Assembly (NCBI RefSeq): GCF_002797325.1 | Contig: NZ_KZ454938.1 | Coordinates: 942,267-1,006,266 of the forward strand | Source of the DNA: Bacillus sp. FJAT-45037 | Lineage (GTDB): Bacteria > Bacillota > Bacilli > Bacillales > Bacillaceae_D | Reading direction: 5' to 3' | DNA length: 64,000 nt | Part shown: positions 1 to 8,276 of the stretch, piece after piece | Numbering within the stretch: the first letter of the stretch is position 1 | How the letters are laid out: every line of letters begins with the position of its first letter | Program-made: the position numbers and the translations under genes | Notes under the pieces: model-generated | Told to the model about the DNA's origin: nothing | What the model saw: the letters and a program-made list of their open reading frames with translations, nothing else | Databases searched by the model: none

Positions 1-1
1 C

Positions 2-268
2 GCGCTAGAAGCAGATGAAGAGTTAGCTGATGGCCACTTCTTTCTCGGATATATCAAGTATGAAGAGGAATCCTATGACCAAGCAAGGGTTTCCTTTGAA
101 CGAGCAGCTGAGCTACGTCCAGATTTTCATCAAGCGCATTATAATTTAGGATTATCTTATATGCAGCTTGATGAAGAAGAAAAGGCGATCCGCTCGTTTG
201 AAGAAGCGATCGCCTTAGCCCCTAATGAAGAAATGTATAACGAAGTGTATCAGCAGTTTACAGAGTAA
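2..268 (+). CDS. TPR-repeat protein, C-terminal end (partial)
   Basis: The reading frame is open from the window edge to the TAA at 266-268 and gives 88 residues. It holds about two and a half tetratricopeptide repeats: the pattern G-Y/L-x(3)-A...A-x(4)-P recurs around residues 15-45 and 47-80, with AELRPD and AIALAPN at the repeat ends. TPRs are helical protein-binding scaffolds. In B. subtilis the rhomboid protease YqgP carries C-terminal TPRs and lies just upstream of yqgQ-glcK. The nearby yqgQ-glcK pair therefore makes a YqgP-like rhomboid tail plausible, but no membrane part is in view. The gene converges on the next gene with a three-base gap. Confidence 0.7.
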   Translation, partial: ALEADEELADGHFFLGYIKYEEESYDQARVSFERAAELRPDFHQAHYNLGLSYMQLDEEEKAIRSFEEAIALAPNEEMYNEVYQQFTE

Positions 269-271
269 AGA

Positions 272-1147
272 TTAATTTATCGATTGCATGAGTTGTATCG
301 GTTGATCTTCTGCGGTACGGAATAAAATAAACACATGATCTGGTTTTTCTTTAGGTATGACGATGAGTGGAACTGTACTTCCTATAGGGCTTACAGCAGA
401 ACCATTCACATCGATCCCTAACACATAATTTTTATACAGACCCTCAAAGAGGCCACCGAGAAATTTGGTGGTCTCTTCCGTCGTTAAGCCCGGAAGCGGT
501 TCTGTTTGATAATGGTCGATCTTCGTTAACGGGATTCGACTATAATCTGAAGCGGGGATTTGATAAAAGTCATATAAGTCATCCCAATCATAGCTTTGCT
601 GTTGATCTAATATATAATCTAGGATTCGTTTGCTTTCTTTATCTTCTTCTGTTTCAGGAATTTTAAAGGCATGCAACGCGCTTAGTGGTGAGTCAATGAC
701 GTAAAGCTGATCTGTACTCATCGTTTGAGCGCTTCGAAATTCATCATTTGCTCTTCTAAGTTCTGCGTGATGAAAGGTAATCACTTCATAATGCCCGCTA
801 TCCTCGGCCGATACTTCTTTATCTTGTCCAAGGAGGTCAGTATTTTCTTCCCATTTCGCCATCGTATCTTTTAATACACCATCTTCAAATAAAAGAGAAA
901 CATCTTGTCTAAGAGGCGCCACTTCATTTAAGACAGACAACGTATCCCATTTTAATTTGTACTCGTCTTCATCCATTGATTGTAGGAACTCTACATTAGA
1001 GCTTGCCTCGATAAAAGATGCATTAGGGTCAATAGGAAACGTCGTTAAGGTTTCACGTAAAAGGTTTGGTTTTCCATAAATAGATAGAAATAAGCCAACC
1101 ATGATAGCGGCTGCGAGAATGGTGAAAACAATGGTTTGTTTTTTCAA
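272..1147 (-). CDS. Membrane-anchored protein of unknown function
   Basis: I do not recognise this 291-residue protein. I chose the TTG at 1147 because a GGAGGGG ribosome binding site sits 8 bases before it and a clean start follows (Met-Lys-Lys-Gln). A longer open frame upstream has no such signal and would run into the divergent gene. Residues about 5-23 form one hydrophobic segment (IVFTILAAAIMVGLFL). The rest is a hydrophilic, acidic domain, most likely outside the membrane. It is read divergently from the SpoVAF-like gene across a 124-base promoter gap. A role in spores is only a guess from that neighbour. Confidence 0.6.
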   Translation of the reverse strand: MKKQTIVFTILAAAIMVGLFLSIYGKPNLLRETLTTFPIDPNASFIEASSNVEFLQSMDEDEYKLKWDTLSVLNEVAPLRQDVSLLFEDGVLKDTMAKWEENTDLLGQDKEVSAEDSGHYEVITFHHAELRRANDEFRSAQTMSTDQLYVIDSPLSALHAFKIPETEEDKESKRILDYILDQQQSYDWDDLYDFYQIPASDYSRIPLTKIDHYQTEPLPGLTTEETTKFLGGLFEGLYKNYVLGIDVNGSAVSPIGSTVPLIVIPKEKPDHVFILFRTAEDQPIQLMQSIN

Positions 1148-1271
1148 AATAAGCCCCTCCACTTTGCAAACGGTTGTCTCAATCATATGATGCTTGTTCG
1201 AAAAATATGAATAACATGCATGTTTTGTACTTGAACTGCAAACAATGACAAGGATAAATGGAGGTGCAGAT

Positions 1272-2735
1272 ATGACCCAAGAGGAAATAATACATAAAGT
1301 CTCCAATGATTTTTCAAGCAATATCGCTTTTTTAAAAAAAGAATTAGCTGTTGATGACAGCTTCGATCTCATATATTTGGAGCAAGAACATGGCGGGAGA
1401 AAGATGGGGATGTTTCTCGTTGATGGCTTTGCCAAAGATCAAGCCCTTACGCAAATTCAGCGTGAACTTTCTCGGACAACAGAAAGAATGCTTAAAGATA
1501 AGCCGATCGATACGTTAATAAAGAGTAGAATTCCGTTTGTCGAGATTGAAACAACAAATGATTTAGATAATGTCGTCGATCAAGTATTAGCTGGCCCAAC
1601 TGCACTAGTTGTTGAAGGATGCGACTATGTGATCTTATTAGATACAAGAGAGTATCCGGTTAGGGGACCAGAGGAACCTGATACAGAACAAGTGATTCGT
1701 GGATCTAAAGATGGTTTTGTTGAGACACTCGTGATGAATGCAGCACTGATTCGAAGACGAGTCAGGGACAAAACGTTACGAGTCGAGTATGTTCAAGTCG
1801 GAAGGCGCTCGAAAACGGACATAGCCATCACCTATATAGCGGATATTGCTGATCATACGTATGTTGAGAAAATAAAAGCAGCAATTGAAAAGATCGATAC
1901 GGACGGGTTACCAATGGCTGATAAAACCATTGAAGAATTTATTTTCGGTCATCATTACAATCCGTATCCCTTAGCAAGATATACAGAGCGTCCTGATGTG
2001 GCGGCGACTCATTTGTTTGAAGGTCATGTTTTGATCGTCGTTGATGGGTCACCCAGTGTGATGATCACACCGACAACATTCTGGCATCATATGCAGCATG
2101 CAGAAGAATATCGACAGAAGCCAGTAATTGGTGCTGGATTGAGGTTGGTACGATTTGCTGCAGTATGGGCATCGATCTTCTTGCTTCCATTATGGTATTT
2201 GCTTGCAACAAGTGATGTGTTCGGGCCTGAGACGTTAAGTTATATCGGGTCAGAAGAACAAGGGAGTGTACCGTTATTTGCTCAATTTCTCATAGCGGAG
2301 ATTGGGATTGAAATGCTGAGGATGGCAGCGATTCACACGCCGAATGCCCTTGCTACTGCTCTTGGTTTAGTATCCGCTTTATTAATCGGGGAAGTTGCGA
2401 TCGAAGTGGGGTTATTTTCTCCGGAGGTCGTTTTGTATTTAGCTGTTGCCGTTGTCGGTTCCTTTGCAACACCGAGTTATGAGATGGGGTTAGCCAATCG
2501 GTTTATTCGAGTAGGATTATTGATTAGTGCAGCAACATTTCATCTTGGTGGCTATGTTATCGGAATCACGTTATGGATTCTTTTACTTGTTAGAACGAAG
2601 GTACTCGATATGCCGTACTTGTGGCCGTTCATTCCGTTTAATGTAAGAGCGATGAAGGACATTCTTTTCCGTGCACCGATGCCTCTTAAAAATAGAAGGC
2701 CAGTATCGTTGCATCCAAATGACCCAGATCGTTAG
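1272..2735 (+). CDS. spoVAF: SpoVAF-like GerA-family spore protein
   Basis: 487 residues of the GerA family: a soluble N-terminal half and a C-terminal membrane half (about residues 280-460). Several stretches fit SpoVAF better than nutrient-receptor A subunits, from memory of that family: YPVRGPEEPD (residues 128-137), RGSKDGFVE (143-151), VGRRSKTDI, the VDGSPSVMITPTTFWHH segment, and an ending in HPNDPDR. SpoVAF sits in the spore inner membrane and supports germination-linked ion or calcium-dipicolinate release. It is normally encoded beside spoVAE; here it stands alone. ATG 1272 follows GGAGGTG; an ATG 27 bases upstream has no ribosome binding site. No B or C partner is adjacent. Family certain, subfamily likely. 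Confidence 0.8.
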   Translation: MTQEEIIHKVSNDFSSNIAFLKKELAVDDSFDLIYLEQEHGGRKMGMFLVDGFAKDQALTQIQRELSRTTERMLKDKPIDTLIKSRIPFVEIETTNDLDNVVDQVLAGPTALVVEGCDYVILLDTREYPVRGPEEPDTEQVIRGSKDGFVETLVMNAALIRRRVRDKTLRVEYVQVGRRSKTDIAITYIADIADHTYVEKIKAAIEKIDTDGLPMADKTIEEFIFGHHYNPYPLARYTERPDVAATHLFEGHVLIVVDGSPSVMITPTTFWHHMQHAEEYRQKPVIGAGLRLVRFAAVWASIFLLPLWYLLATSDVFGPETLSYIGSEEQGSVPLFAQFLIAEIGIEMLRMAAIHTPNALATALGLVSALLIGEVAIEVGLFSPEVVLYLAVAVVGSFATPSYEMGLANRFIRVGLLISAATFHLGGYVIGITLWILLLVRTKVLDMPYLWPFIPFNVRAMKDILFRAPMPLKNRRPVSLHPNDPDR

Positions 2736-2736
2736 A

Positions 2737-2774
2737 AAAAATCCTCTATGCTCATATGGCATAGAGGATTTTTT
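2737..2774. terminator. Bidirectional intrinsic terminator
   Basis: A 15-bp perfect stem (arms 2737-2751 and 2759-2773, core ATCCTCTATGC) with a 7-base loop, flanked by A-runs and T-runs on both sides. It serves the convergent spoVAF-like and yueI genes. Confidence 0.9.
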
Positions 2775-3171
2775 ATTTTTTTGTTTCAATGTCTTGTGCG
2801 TACCATTCATCTTCAATCACAAAGCTTGATTGACTAATCGCAGTGTTGATATCGGCAAGTACAAGACCAAATGGAGTGTCTGTAGAAGGCGTCACGATGG
2901 TGAAGGGAACTTGGTTTGTAGTGGCTTCCTTGATGTAATTGGAATATAAGCCGTATGACAGATCACCATTTAAGAACAGTTTTAGATTTTTCGTTGTTTT
3001 TATTTTTTGAATGACTTCATCATAAGTGCCAGCTTTCATTACTTGGCTTTTTGTTAGGGCAAGATAAATTCTTTCCCTAATCGTAGTTAAAAATAGTGCG
3101 CGTTCCTCAGGCTTAATTTCAGGTGTGCCGTACAGGGCATGATCGAGTATGTCTTGCATTTTTTGATCCAT
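2773..3171 (-). CDS. yueI: YueI family protein (DUF1694)
   Basis: 132 residues, the same length as B. subtilis YueI as I recall it. Matching stretches are LYGTPEIKPEER near the N terminus, RERIYLALTKSQV (about 31-43), LNGDLSYGLYSNYI (68-81) and VPFTIVTP...PFGLVLA (89-107). The protein looks soluble, with no signal peptide or membrane segment. The function of the family is unknown. The start has a GAGGG ribosome binding site. It is a single gene that shares a terminator with the convergent spoVAF-like gene. Confidence 0.85.
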   Translation of the reverse strand: MDQKMQDILDHALYGTPEIKPEERALFLTTIRERIYLALTKSQVMKAGTYDEVIQKIKTTKNLKLFLNGDLSYGLYSNYIKEATTNQVPFTIVTPSTDTPFGLVLADINTAISQSSFVIEDEWYAQDIETKK

Positions 3172-3332
3172 ACGTATCCCTCTTTCTCTCTCGGACTTAA
3201 CCTTGGTATGAAAACATGTCCTTAATTCTGCTTACACACATATCATAACATAAAGAACTTTATGGCGTGTATGCATGCCGTACGAAGGTGGATTGATTAA
3301 GTTCTATGGACATTTAGAAAGGAGAGCTTAAA

Positions 3333-3845
3333 ATGTGGATTTGGATGATGATTTTGTTCTTTGTCTTTACAATTGGATTGACGGTTGGGGGGTTACTTAG
3401 TGCAGCGAAGCAACCACCGCAACTACTACATGTTATTTTTTTCACCCTTGTTTTTGGCTTGCTAACTTATTTAGGCATGATTGTCGGAATGTTTCTCTTT
3501 CCTTTTTTTGCGATTTGGTTTATTGAAATTCTGATTGTGATTGTCACGCTACTCTTTATTGTAGCCACGGCGACAAGTTTTCATCCGACGTTTGGCTTTT
3601 TTAAACAGGACCGAGGCATTGGGTTAATAATGTTGGCTGCTTTATTTTTTTTAATGGGGTTTGAATGGGGAATCATTGAGATGCGAACTTTTTTCACCCT
3701 ACTAGCTACGGCTTTATTCTTGTTGGCTCTATTCATTGGATTGTTTGTCCAACAACAAATACAGATGGCGATGTGGCGTATTTCTTATATTGTCTACACT
3801 CCACTCATTTGGCTTCTTTTCGTATCTATCATAAAGCTGTTATAA
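3333..3845 (+). CDS. Multi-pass membrane protein, unknown
   Basis: 170 residues, nearly all hydrophobic, with about five or six membrane helices (roughly 3-22, 30-55, 57-77, 96-115, 117-140, 148-168). There are few charged residues and no motif I can name. ATG 3333 follows AAAGGAGAGC. yqgQ begins 20 bases downstream and glcK follows, so the three probably form one operon. In B. subtilis this place before yqgQ is held by the rhomboid protease YqgP; this protein lacks the rhomboid GxSG motif and is not its equivalent. Confidence 0.75.
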   Translation: MWIWMMILFFVFTIGLTVGGLLSAAKQPPQLLHVIFFTLVFGLLTYLGMIVGMFLFPFFAIWFIEILIVIVTLLFIVATATSFHPTFGFFKQDRGIGLIMLAALFFLMGFEWGIIEMRTFFTLLATALFLLALFIGLFVQQQIQMAMWRISYIVYTPLIWLLFVSIIKLL

Positions 3846-3865
3846 TAAATGTTGAGGTGAACGTC

Positions 3866-4060
3866 ATGAAAACGTTATTTGACGTGATGCAATTGCTTAA
3901 AAAATATGGCATCTTTATTTATACACGGGAACGAGCGGTGGACCTTGAGTTAATGGAAGAGGAAATTCGTGAGCTCCATCAAATGAAAATGATTGAAACA
4001 ATCACATTTCAACAGGCCATTCTAATTATTAAGCATGAAGCAAATCTAGCAAAACAGTAA
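3866..4060 (+). CDS. yqgQ: YqgQ family small protein (DUF910)
   Basis: 64 residues. The family hallmarks are all present: DVMQLLKKYGIFIYTRER near the N terminus, LELMEEEIRELHQMKMI in the middle and QQAILIIKHE at the end. It folds as a small helical bundle in known structures; the function is unknown. I took ATG 3866, which follows a GAGGTGA site; the open frame extends 31 codons upstream into the previous gene without support. It lies directly before glcK with 13 bases between, the standard Bacillus pairing. Confidence 0.85.
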   Translation: MKTLFDVMQLLKKYGIFIYTRERAVDLELMEEEIRELHQMKMIETITFQQAILIIKHEANLAKQ

Positions 4061-4073
4061 AAGGTGGATGAAA

Positions 4074-5042
4074 ATGACAGAGAAATGGTTTGTAGGCGTT
4101 GATTTAGGTGGAACGACGATAAAAATGGCATTTCTAACAACATATGGGGAAATCGTCTCCAAGTGGGAGATTCCAACGAATACAGAAGACGGTGGGATTC
4201 ACATAACAATGGACATTGCTAAAGCAATTGACCATAAATTAACAGAGTTAAATCAAGAAAAAGATCATCTTCTTGCCATCGGAATGGGGGCACCTGGCTT
4301 TATTGATATGGAGACTGGCTTTATTTATCAAGCGGTCAACATCGGGTGGAAAGACTTTCCGTTAAAAGACCGTCTTGAGTTGGAAACAGGTTTGCCTGTT
4401 ACCGTTGATAATGATGCAAACATTGCTGCTTTAGGTGAGATGTGGCGTGGTGCTGGAGACGGTGCTAAAAACTTATTATGCGTGACACTTGGTACTGGAG
4501 TTGGCGGTGGGATCATTGCTAACGGTCAAATCCTTCACGGAGCAAGTGGAATGGCCGGAGAAATTGGTCATATTACCTCGGTCGTTGAGGGCGGAGCTCC
4601 GTGTAATTGCGGGAAGACGGGTTGTCTTGAAACGATTGCATCAGCAACGGGGATCGCTCGACTAGCGGTGGCAGCGATTGCCACGACAGGAGTAGAAAGT
4701 ATCTTAACAGATGTTTATGATCAACATGGGGCATTGACGGCTAAAGATGTGTTTGATGCCGTCAAACAAAATGATGCAGTCGCAACACAAGTGCTAGATG
4801 GAGTAGCAGCCCATTTAGGACTTGCGATTGCAAACTTATCCAATGCGTTAAATCCCGAGAAAATAATTATCGGTGGCGGTGTATCTAAAGCAGGAGCCGC
4901 GTTATTAACGCCACTCCAGCATCATTTTAAACGGTTTGCACTAGGCCGTGTCGCAGAAAGTGCGGAATTTAAGGTGGCCACGCTTGGAAACGATGCAGGT
5001 GTCATTGGCGGTGCATGGCTTGCAAGACAAGCAACCAAATAA
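4074..5042 (+). CDS. glcK: Glucokinase, ROK family
   Basis: 322 residues. Phosphorylates glucose with ATP to glucose-6-phosphate in the cytoplasm, feeding free intracellular glucose into glycolysis. Visible motifs are GVDLGGTT (8-15, ATP phosphate binding), VDNDAN (111-116, catalytic Asp), LGTGVGGG (139-146), EIGH (163-166) and the zinc-binding Cys cluster CNCGKTGC (177-184). ATG 4074 is preferred over ATG 4068 because the AAGGTGG site abuts 4068 but is 6 bases before 4074; B. subtilis GlcK also starts at this point. It follows yqgQ as in B. subtilis. Confidence 0.95.
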   Translation: MTEKWFVGVDLGGTTIKMAFLTTYGEIVSKWEIPTNTEDGGIHITMDIAKAIDHKLTELNQEKDHLLAIGMGAPGFIDMETGFIYQAVNIGWKDFPLKDRLELETGLPVTVDNDANIAALGEMWRGAGDGAKNLLCVTLGTGVGGGIIANGQILHGASGMAGEIGHITSVVEGGAPCNCGKTGCLETIASATGIARLAVAAIATTGVESILTDVYDQHGALTAKDVFDAVKQNDAVATQVLDGVAAHLGLAIANLSNALNPEKIIIGGGVSKAGAALLTPLQHHFKRFALGRVAESAEFKVATLGNDAGVIGGAWLARQATK

Positions 5043-5097
5043 GACACCAATTCGTTTATACAAACATATGATAAAATAAAAGTGGACAACTCATATA

Positions 5098-5122
5098 CAT
5101 GACTGATCTAGATCTGGTCATG
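5098..5122. promoter_or_regulatory. Inverted repeat upstream of aspA
   Basis: CATGAC and GTCATG arms enclose an inner GATC-TA-GATC, giving a near-perfect 25-base inverted repeat in the leader of the aspartase gene, 67 bases before its start. It could be an operator or an RNA hairpin. No run of T follows, so it is not a terminator. Confidence 0.35.
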
Positions 5123-5188
5123 CTAAGCATAAATAAAAACCAACGAAAAATAGATAGACTGAACGGACAGAGAGGACGAACAACAACA

Positions 5189-6604
5189 ATGACTGACTAT
5201 CGAACGGAACGCGATTTATTAGGTGAAAAAGAAGTACCACAGGATGCTTATTATGGAATTCAAACGATGAGAGCTCGCGAAAATTTTCCAATTACAGGTT
5301 ATCCACCACATCCTGAATTAATTCGCGCATTTGGGTATGTAAAAAAAGCGGCAGCTATGGCAAATCGTGATGTAGGTTCTTTGCAAACGAATATAGCTGA
5401 TGCGATTATAACAGCCGCAGATGATATCATTAATGGCGAATTATTAGAGCATTTTATTGTCGATGCGATTCAAGGTGGGGCTGGCACATCGTTTAACATG
5501 AACGCCAATGAAGTGATTGCCAACCGTGCTATTGAAATTCTTGGTGGGGAAAAAGGGGAGTACATGCGTGTTAGCCCTAATACTCATGTGAACATGGCAC
5601 AATCGACAAATGATGCCTTTCCTACAGCGATTCACATTGCGAGCCTAAATTTAGCTAAAGGATTAACCGATGCGTTGACGGAGTTAATCGGAGCGATGCA
5701 TGAGAAGGAAATCGAATTTGACGAAGTGTTAAAAATGGGTCGAACTCATCTTCAAGATGCTGTGCCGATTCGACTTGGTCAAGAATTTGGAGCCTATCGA
5801 CGTGTATTAACAAGAGATTTACGTCGCCTCACGCGCTCAGTCGATCACTTGTATGAAATTAACCTAGGCGCAACCGCTGTTGGGACAGGGTTAAATGCAA
5901 AGCCTGAGTACATTGAAAAAGTATCTAGGTACTTAGCGGATATTACCGGTCTCCCATTTGTAACGGCAGAAAATTTAGTTGATGCGACTCAAAATACAGA
6001 TGCCTATACAGAACTATCGAGTGCGATGAAGATTATGGCGATCAACTTGTCAAAAATCGCAAATGATCTCCGCTTAATGAGCTCAGGTCCACGAACGGGG
6101 TTAAATGAAATTAATTTACCTCCTAGACAGCCAGGCTCATCGATAATGCCAGGCAAAGTAAATCCTGTTATGTGTGAAGTGATGAATCAAGTTTCGTTCC
6201 AAGTGATAGGAAATGACCAAACCATCAGCTTAGCTTCAGAAGCAGGTCAACTCGAATTAAATGTGATGGAGCCTGTGCTTGTGTTCAACTTGCTTCAATC
6301 TCTTTCCATCCTTCAAAACGGAATGAACGTCTTCCGCAAATATGCAATAGAAGGTATCACAGCAAACATTGATCATTGCCGTGAGATGGTCGAGCGTAGT
6401 GTAGGGATAATTACGGCGATCAACCCTCATGTTGGGTATGAAGTCGCCTCACGTATTGCAAAAGAAGCAATCCAATCTGATCGACCGGTTCGTGAAATTT
6501 GTCAAGAGCGAGGAATTTTAACCGAAGAAGAGTTAAATGAAATTCTCGATCCTAAGGAAATGACAAACCCAGGAATTGCAGGAGCAAGATTCATCTACGG
6601 TTAA
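5189..6604 (+). CDS. aspA: Aspartate ammonia-lyase (aspartase)
   Basis: 471 residues. Converts L-aspartate to fumarate and ammonia. It belongs to the fumarase/aspartase superfamily: the signature GSSIMPGKVNP lies at about residue 315, with SPNTHVNMAQSTND (about 130-143) and GRTHLQDAVP (about 184-193) forming the active site together with it. The close match to AnsB-type sequence (QGGAGTSFNMNANEV) separates it from fumarase. ATG 5189 has an AGAGAGGA site about 12 bases upstream; the frame extends 30 codons further but that segment is unlike the family. No asparaginase gene (ansA) precedes it, unlike B. subtilis. Terminator follows. Confidence 0.93.
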   Translation: MTDYRTERDLLGEKEVPQDAYYGIQTMRARENFPITGYPPHPELIRAFGYVKKAAAMANRDVGSLQTNIADAIITAADDIINGELLEHFIVDAIQGGAGTSFNMNANEVIANRAIEILGGEKGEYMRVSPNTHVNMAQSTNDAFPTAIHIASLNLAKGLTDALTELIGAMHEKEIEFDEVLKMGRTHLQDAVPIRLGQEFGAYRRVLTRDLRRLTRSVDHLYEINLGATAVGTGLNAKPEYIEKVSRYLADITGLPFVTAENLVDATQNTDAYTELSSAMKIMAINLSKIANDLRLMSSGPRTGLNEINLPPRQPGSSIMPGKVNPVMCEVMNQVSFQVIGNDQTISLASEAGQLELNVMEPVLVFNLLQSLSILQNGMNVFRKYAIEGITANIDHCREMVERSVGIITAINPHVGYEVASRIAKEAIQSDRPVREICQERGILTEEELNEILDPKEMTNPGIAGARFIYG

Positions 6605-6614
6605 ATACGTATGG

Positions 6615-6650
6615 ACATCCATTCTTCGAGAAGAGTGGATGTTTTTTTTA
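6615..6650 (+). terminator. Terminator after aspA
   Basis: A 12-bp stem (ACATCCATTCTT with AAGAGTGGATGT, one G-T pair) with a 4-base loop, followed by a run of T. Confidence 0.85.
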
Positions 6651-6888
6651 TAAAAAATTTAGAATTAGACTCCTGACATCTGCTGTCACTAATGATAAAG
6701 TTAATATTTGACATCATCATTAAAACTAAATGTGAAACTTATTTGCTTCTTAAACGTCTTATATAGAGAAGTGATTCGTGAGGGGTATTAAAAACAACGA
6801 TTACATACAAATAGGTCGCATCGATCATTGTTGTTCAAACTTTGTCATGCGATAATAGAAAAAACTAGAGAAAAAGGAGGGGGAATCG

Positions 6889-8007
6889 ATGCGGAACATC
6901 ATATACGTGCTTGTCTTTTTAGTTCTTTTGTCAGGGTGTTCTTTTTTTGAACGAACGAGTCAGCCACTTCCGCAAACAGAACGAAATTATATGCCAAAGC
7001 CCGCAGTCACCTCTTCTTTTTTTAATAATACGACGGTAAAGCCACTTGAAGATGCAACAGGTTTTGCTATGGTCACTGACTGGCTCAATGATAAGACCAT
7101 CCTTTATTTAAATGAACATGACCAGAAATCTTCGTTAATGAGTTATCATCTATACAACGGTGAATTAAAGACATTCTTTGAAACGGATGAATGGATTGTT
7201 GATGTGAAGGGGAATGAAGACCGTTCGTTGTTTTCGATCGTAACAATTGATGCACAAGATCGTTCATCGTTAAATGTAGTCAATCAAGAGGGCATAATGG
7301 AGCTAGAGTTGCGCCAATTTGGTGATAGTTATACGATTTATTGGAACCCGTATAAGAGTGATGAGTTCATGCTTGTGACCTACTTACCCGATTGGCAGTT
7401 TGAAGTGTTTCATGTGAATGTTTCCAATCAACAAGTAACGGCGATTGAAGTATCGCAAACGTATTTTCAGTGGCTATCAGAAACAGAGATTGCGTACTTA
7501 AGCTGGGATGAATTCGAACCGAATTATGAAGCTCCTTTAGAGAAATTAGATTTAGAATCGATGGAGACGAAAAAAGTTGATCAGCCATTGATTTCCATGA
7601 TAAGTTTTCCGGGTCATATACAAGTAGAAGTATCAGTAGATTCGATTTATGAACTGTATACGATGTACACGTTCAAGCAAGAAGATCAACTGATTAGTAA
7701 GCTAGAGATACCTATTTTAAATACGTACTCAGAAACTTGGTGGGTGCCGTTTCATCAATATGATGCAAATGAGGGGGCATTCTATTATTTGCGGCCAAAA
7801 TATAGCGGCGACTATTTCAGCTACGAAGATGGCTATGAATTAAAAGCCTATCAGCCAAAAGGAGATTCAGAAGTGACGATTCTCGAAGTTGGCCAGCACG
7901 TGCCGCTAAAACTTTCTCCAGATGGAAAAAGGATGTTAATAGGAAATCGGTTAGAAGAATTAATTTTAATCGAAGAGAAAGAGAAAATTTCTCTGTTGCC
8001 AAGCTAG
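6889..8007 (+). CDS. yqgU: Lipoprotein YqgU-like
   Basis: 372 residues with a lipoprotein signal: a short charged start, a hydrophobic stretch, and the lipobox LLSGC with Cys at residue 17. The mature part is rich in beta-strand patterns and aromatic residues, for example near residues 65-80 (TDWLND, TILYL) and 140-175 (YTIYWNPYKSDEFMLVTYL), suggesting a beta-propeller outside the membrane. Its placement close to glcK and upstream of a YqgV domain fits B. subtilis YqgU. The function is unknown. A very strong AAAAAGGAGGGGG site precedes ATG 6889. The 284 bases upstream hold the aspA terminator and an AT-rich promoter region only. Confidence 0.75.
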   Translation: MRNIIYVLVFLVLLSGCSFFERTSQPLPQTERNYMPKPAVTSSFFNNTTVKPLEDATGFAMVTDWLNDKTILYLNEHDQKSSLMSYHLYNGELKTFFETDEWIVDVKGNEDRSLFSIVTIDAQDRSSLNVVNQEGIMELELRQFGDSYTIYWNPYKSDEFMLVTYLPDWQFEVFHVNVSNQQVTAIEVSQTYFQWLSETEIAYLSWDEFEPNYEAPLEKLDLESMETKKVDQPLISMISFPGHIQVEVSVDSIYELYTMYTFKQEDQLISKLEIPILNTYSETWWVPFHQYDANEGAFYYLRPKYSGDYFSYEDGYELKAYQPKGDSEVTILEVGQHVPLKLSPDGKRMLIGNRLEELILIEEKEKISLLPS

Positions 8008-8074
8008 AAATGTTGTTGTTTGCAATTTCTATGGAGTCTGTCATAATAGAGTCATAATTATATAAAGCTGTAGA

Positions 8075-8168
8075 AGGCTAGGGGTGCTTACATTTAGTAG
8101 GCTGAGAAAAAGGTAGTTTCCTTTTACCCTTATACCTGATCTGGTTCATACCAGCGTAGGGAAGTCGA
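8075..8168 (+). promoter_or_regulatory. TPP riboswitch (thi box)
   Basis: The conserved aptamer segments occur in order: GGGGTGC (8081-8087), GGCTGAGA (8100-8107), ACCCTTATACCTGATCTGG (8126-8144) and ATACCAGCGTAGGGA (8148-8162). It binds thiamine pyrophosphate. With the terminator at 8198 it gives transcription-attenuation control of the thi operon downstream: high TPP should stop transcription. Confidence 0.97.
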
Positions 8169-8197
8169 CTTCAAATGATAAGTTCATCATCATATGT

Positions 8198-8234
8198 AGC
8201 CGTATTCCAAACGTTTTTGGGATACGGCTTTTTC
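8198..8234 (+). terminator. Riboswitch-controlled terminator
   Basis: The 11-bp stem AGCCGTATTCC / GGGATACGGCT is followed by TTTTT. It lies between the TPP aptamer and thiE, the expected place for the expression platform. Confidence 0.9.
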
Positions 8235-8276
8235 ATGATCAAAATAACTAAAATGGAAAGAGACGGTGAAGATCAC

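Noticed and set aside
1213-1224. Palindrome AACATGCATGTT upstream of the SpoVAF-like gene as an operator
   Set aside because: Only 12 bases, likely by chance in AT-rich DNA; no second copy nearby.
3333-3845. Rhomboid protease YqgP or FigP (YqhR) identity for the membrane protein before yqgQ
   Set aside because: There is no GxSG/H catalytic pair, and the sequence does not resemble YqhR as I recall it.
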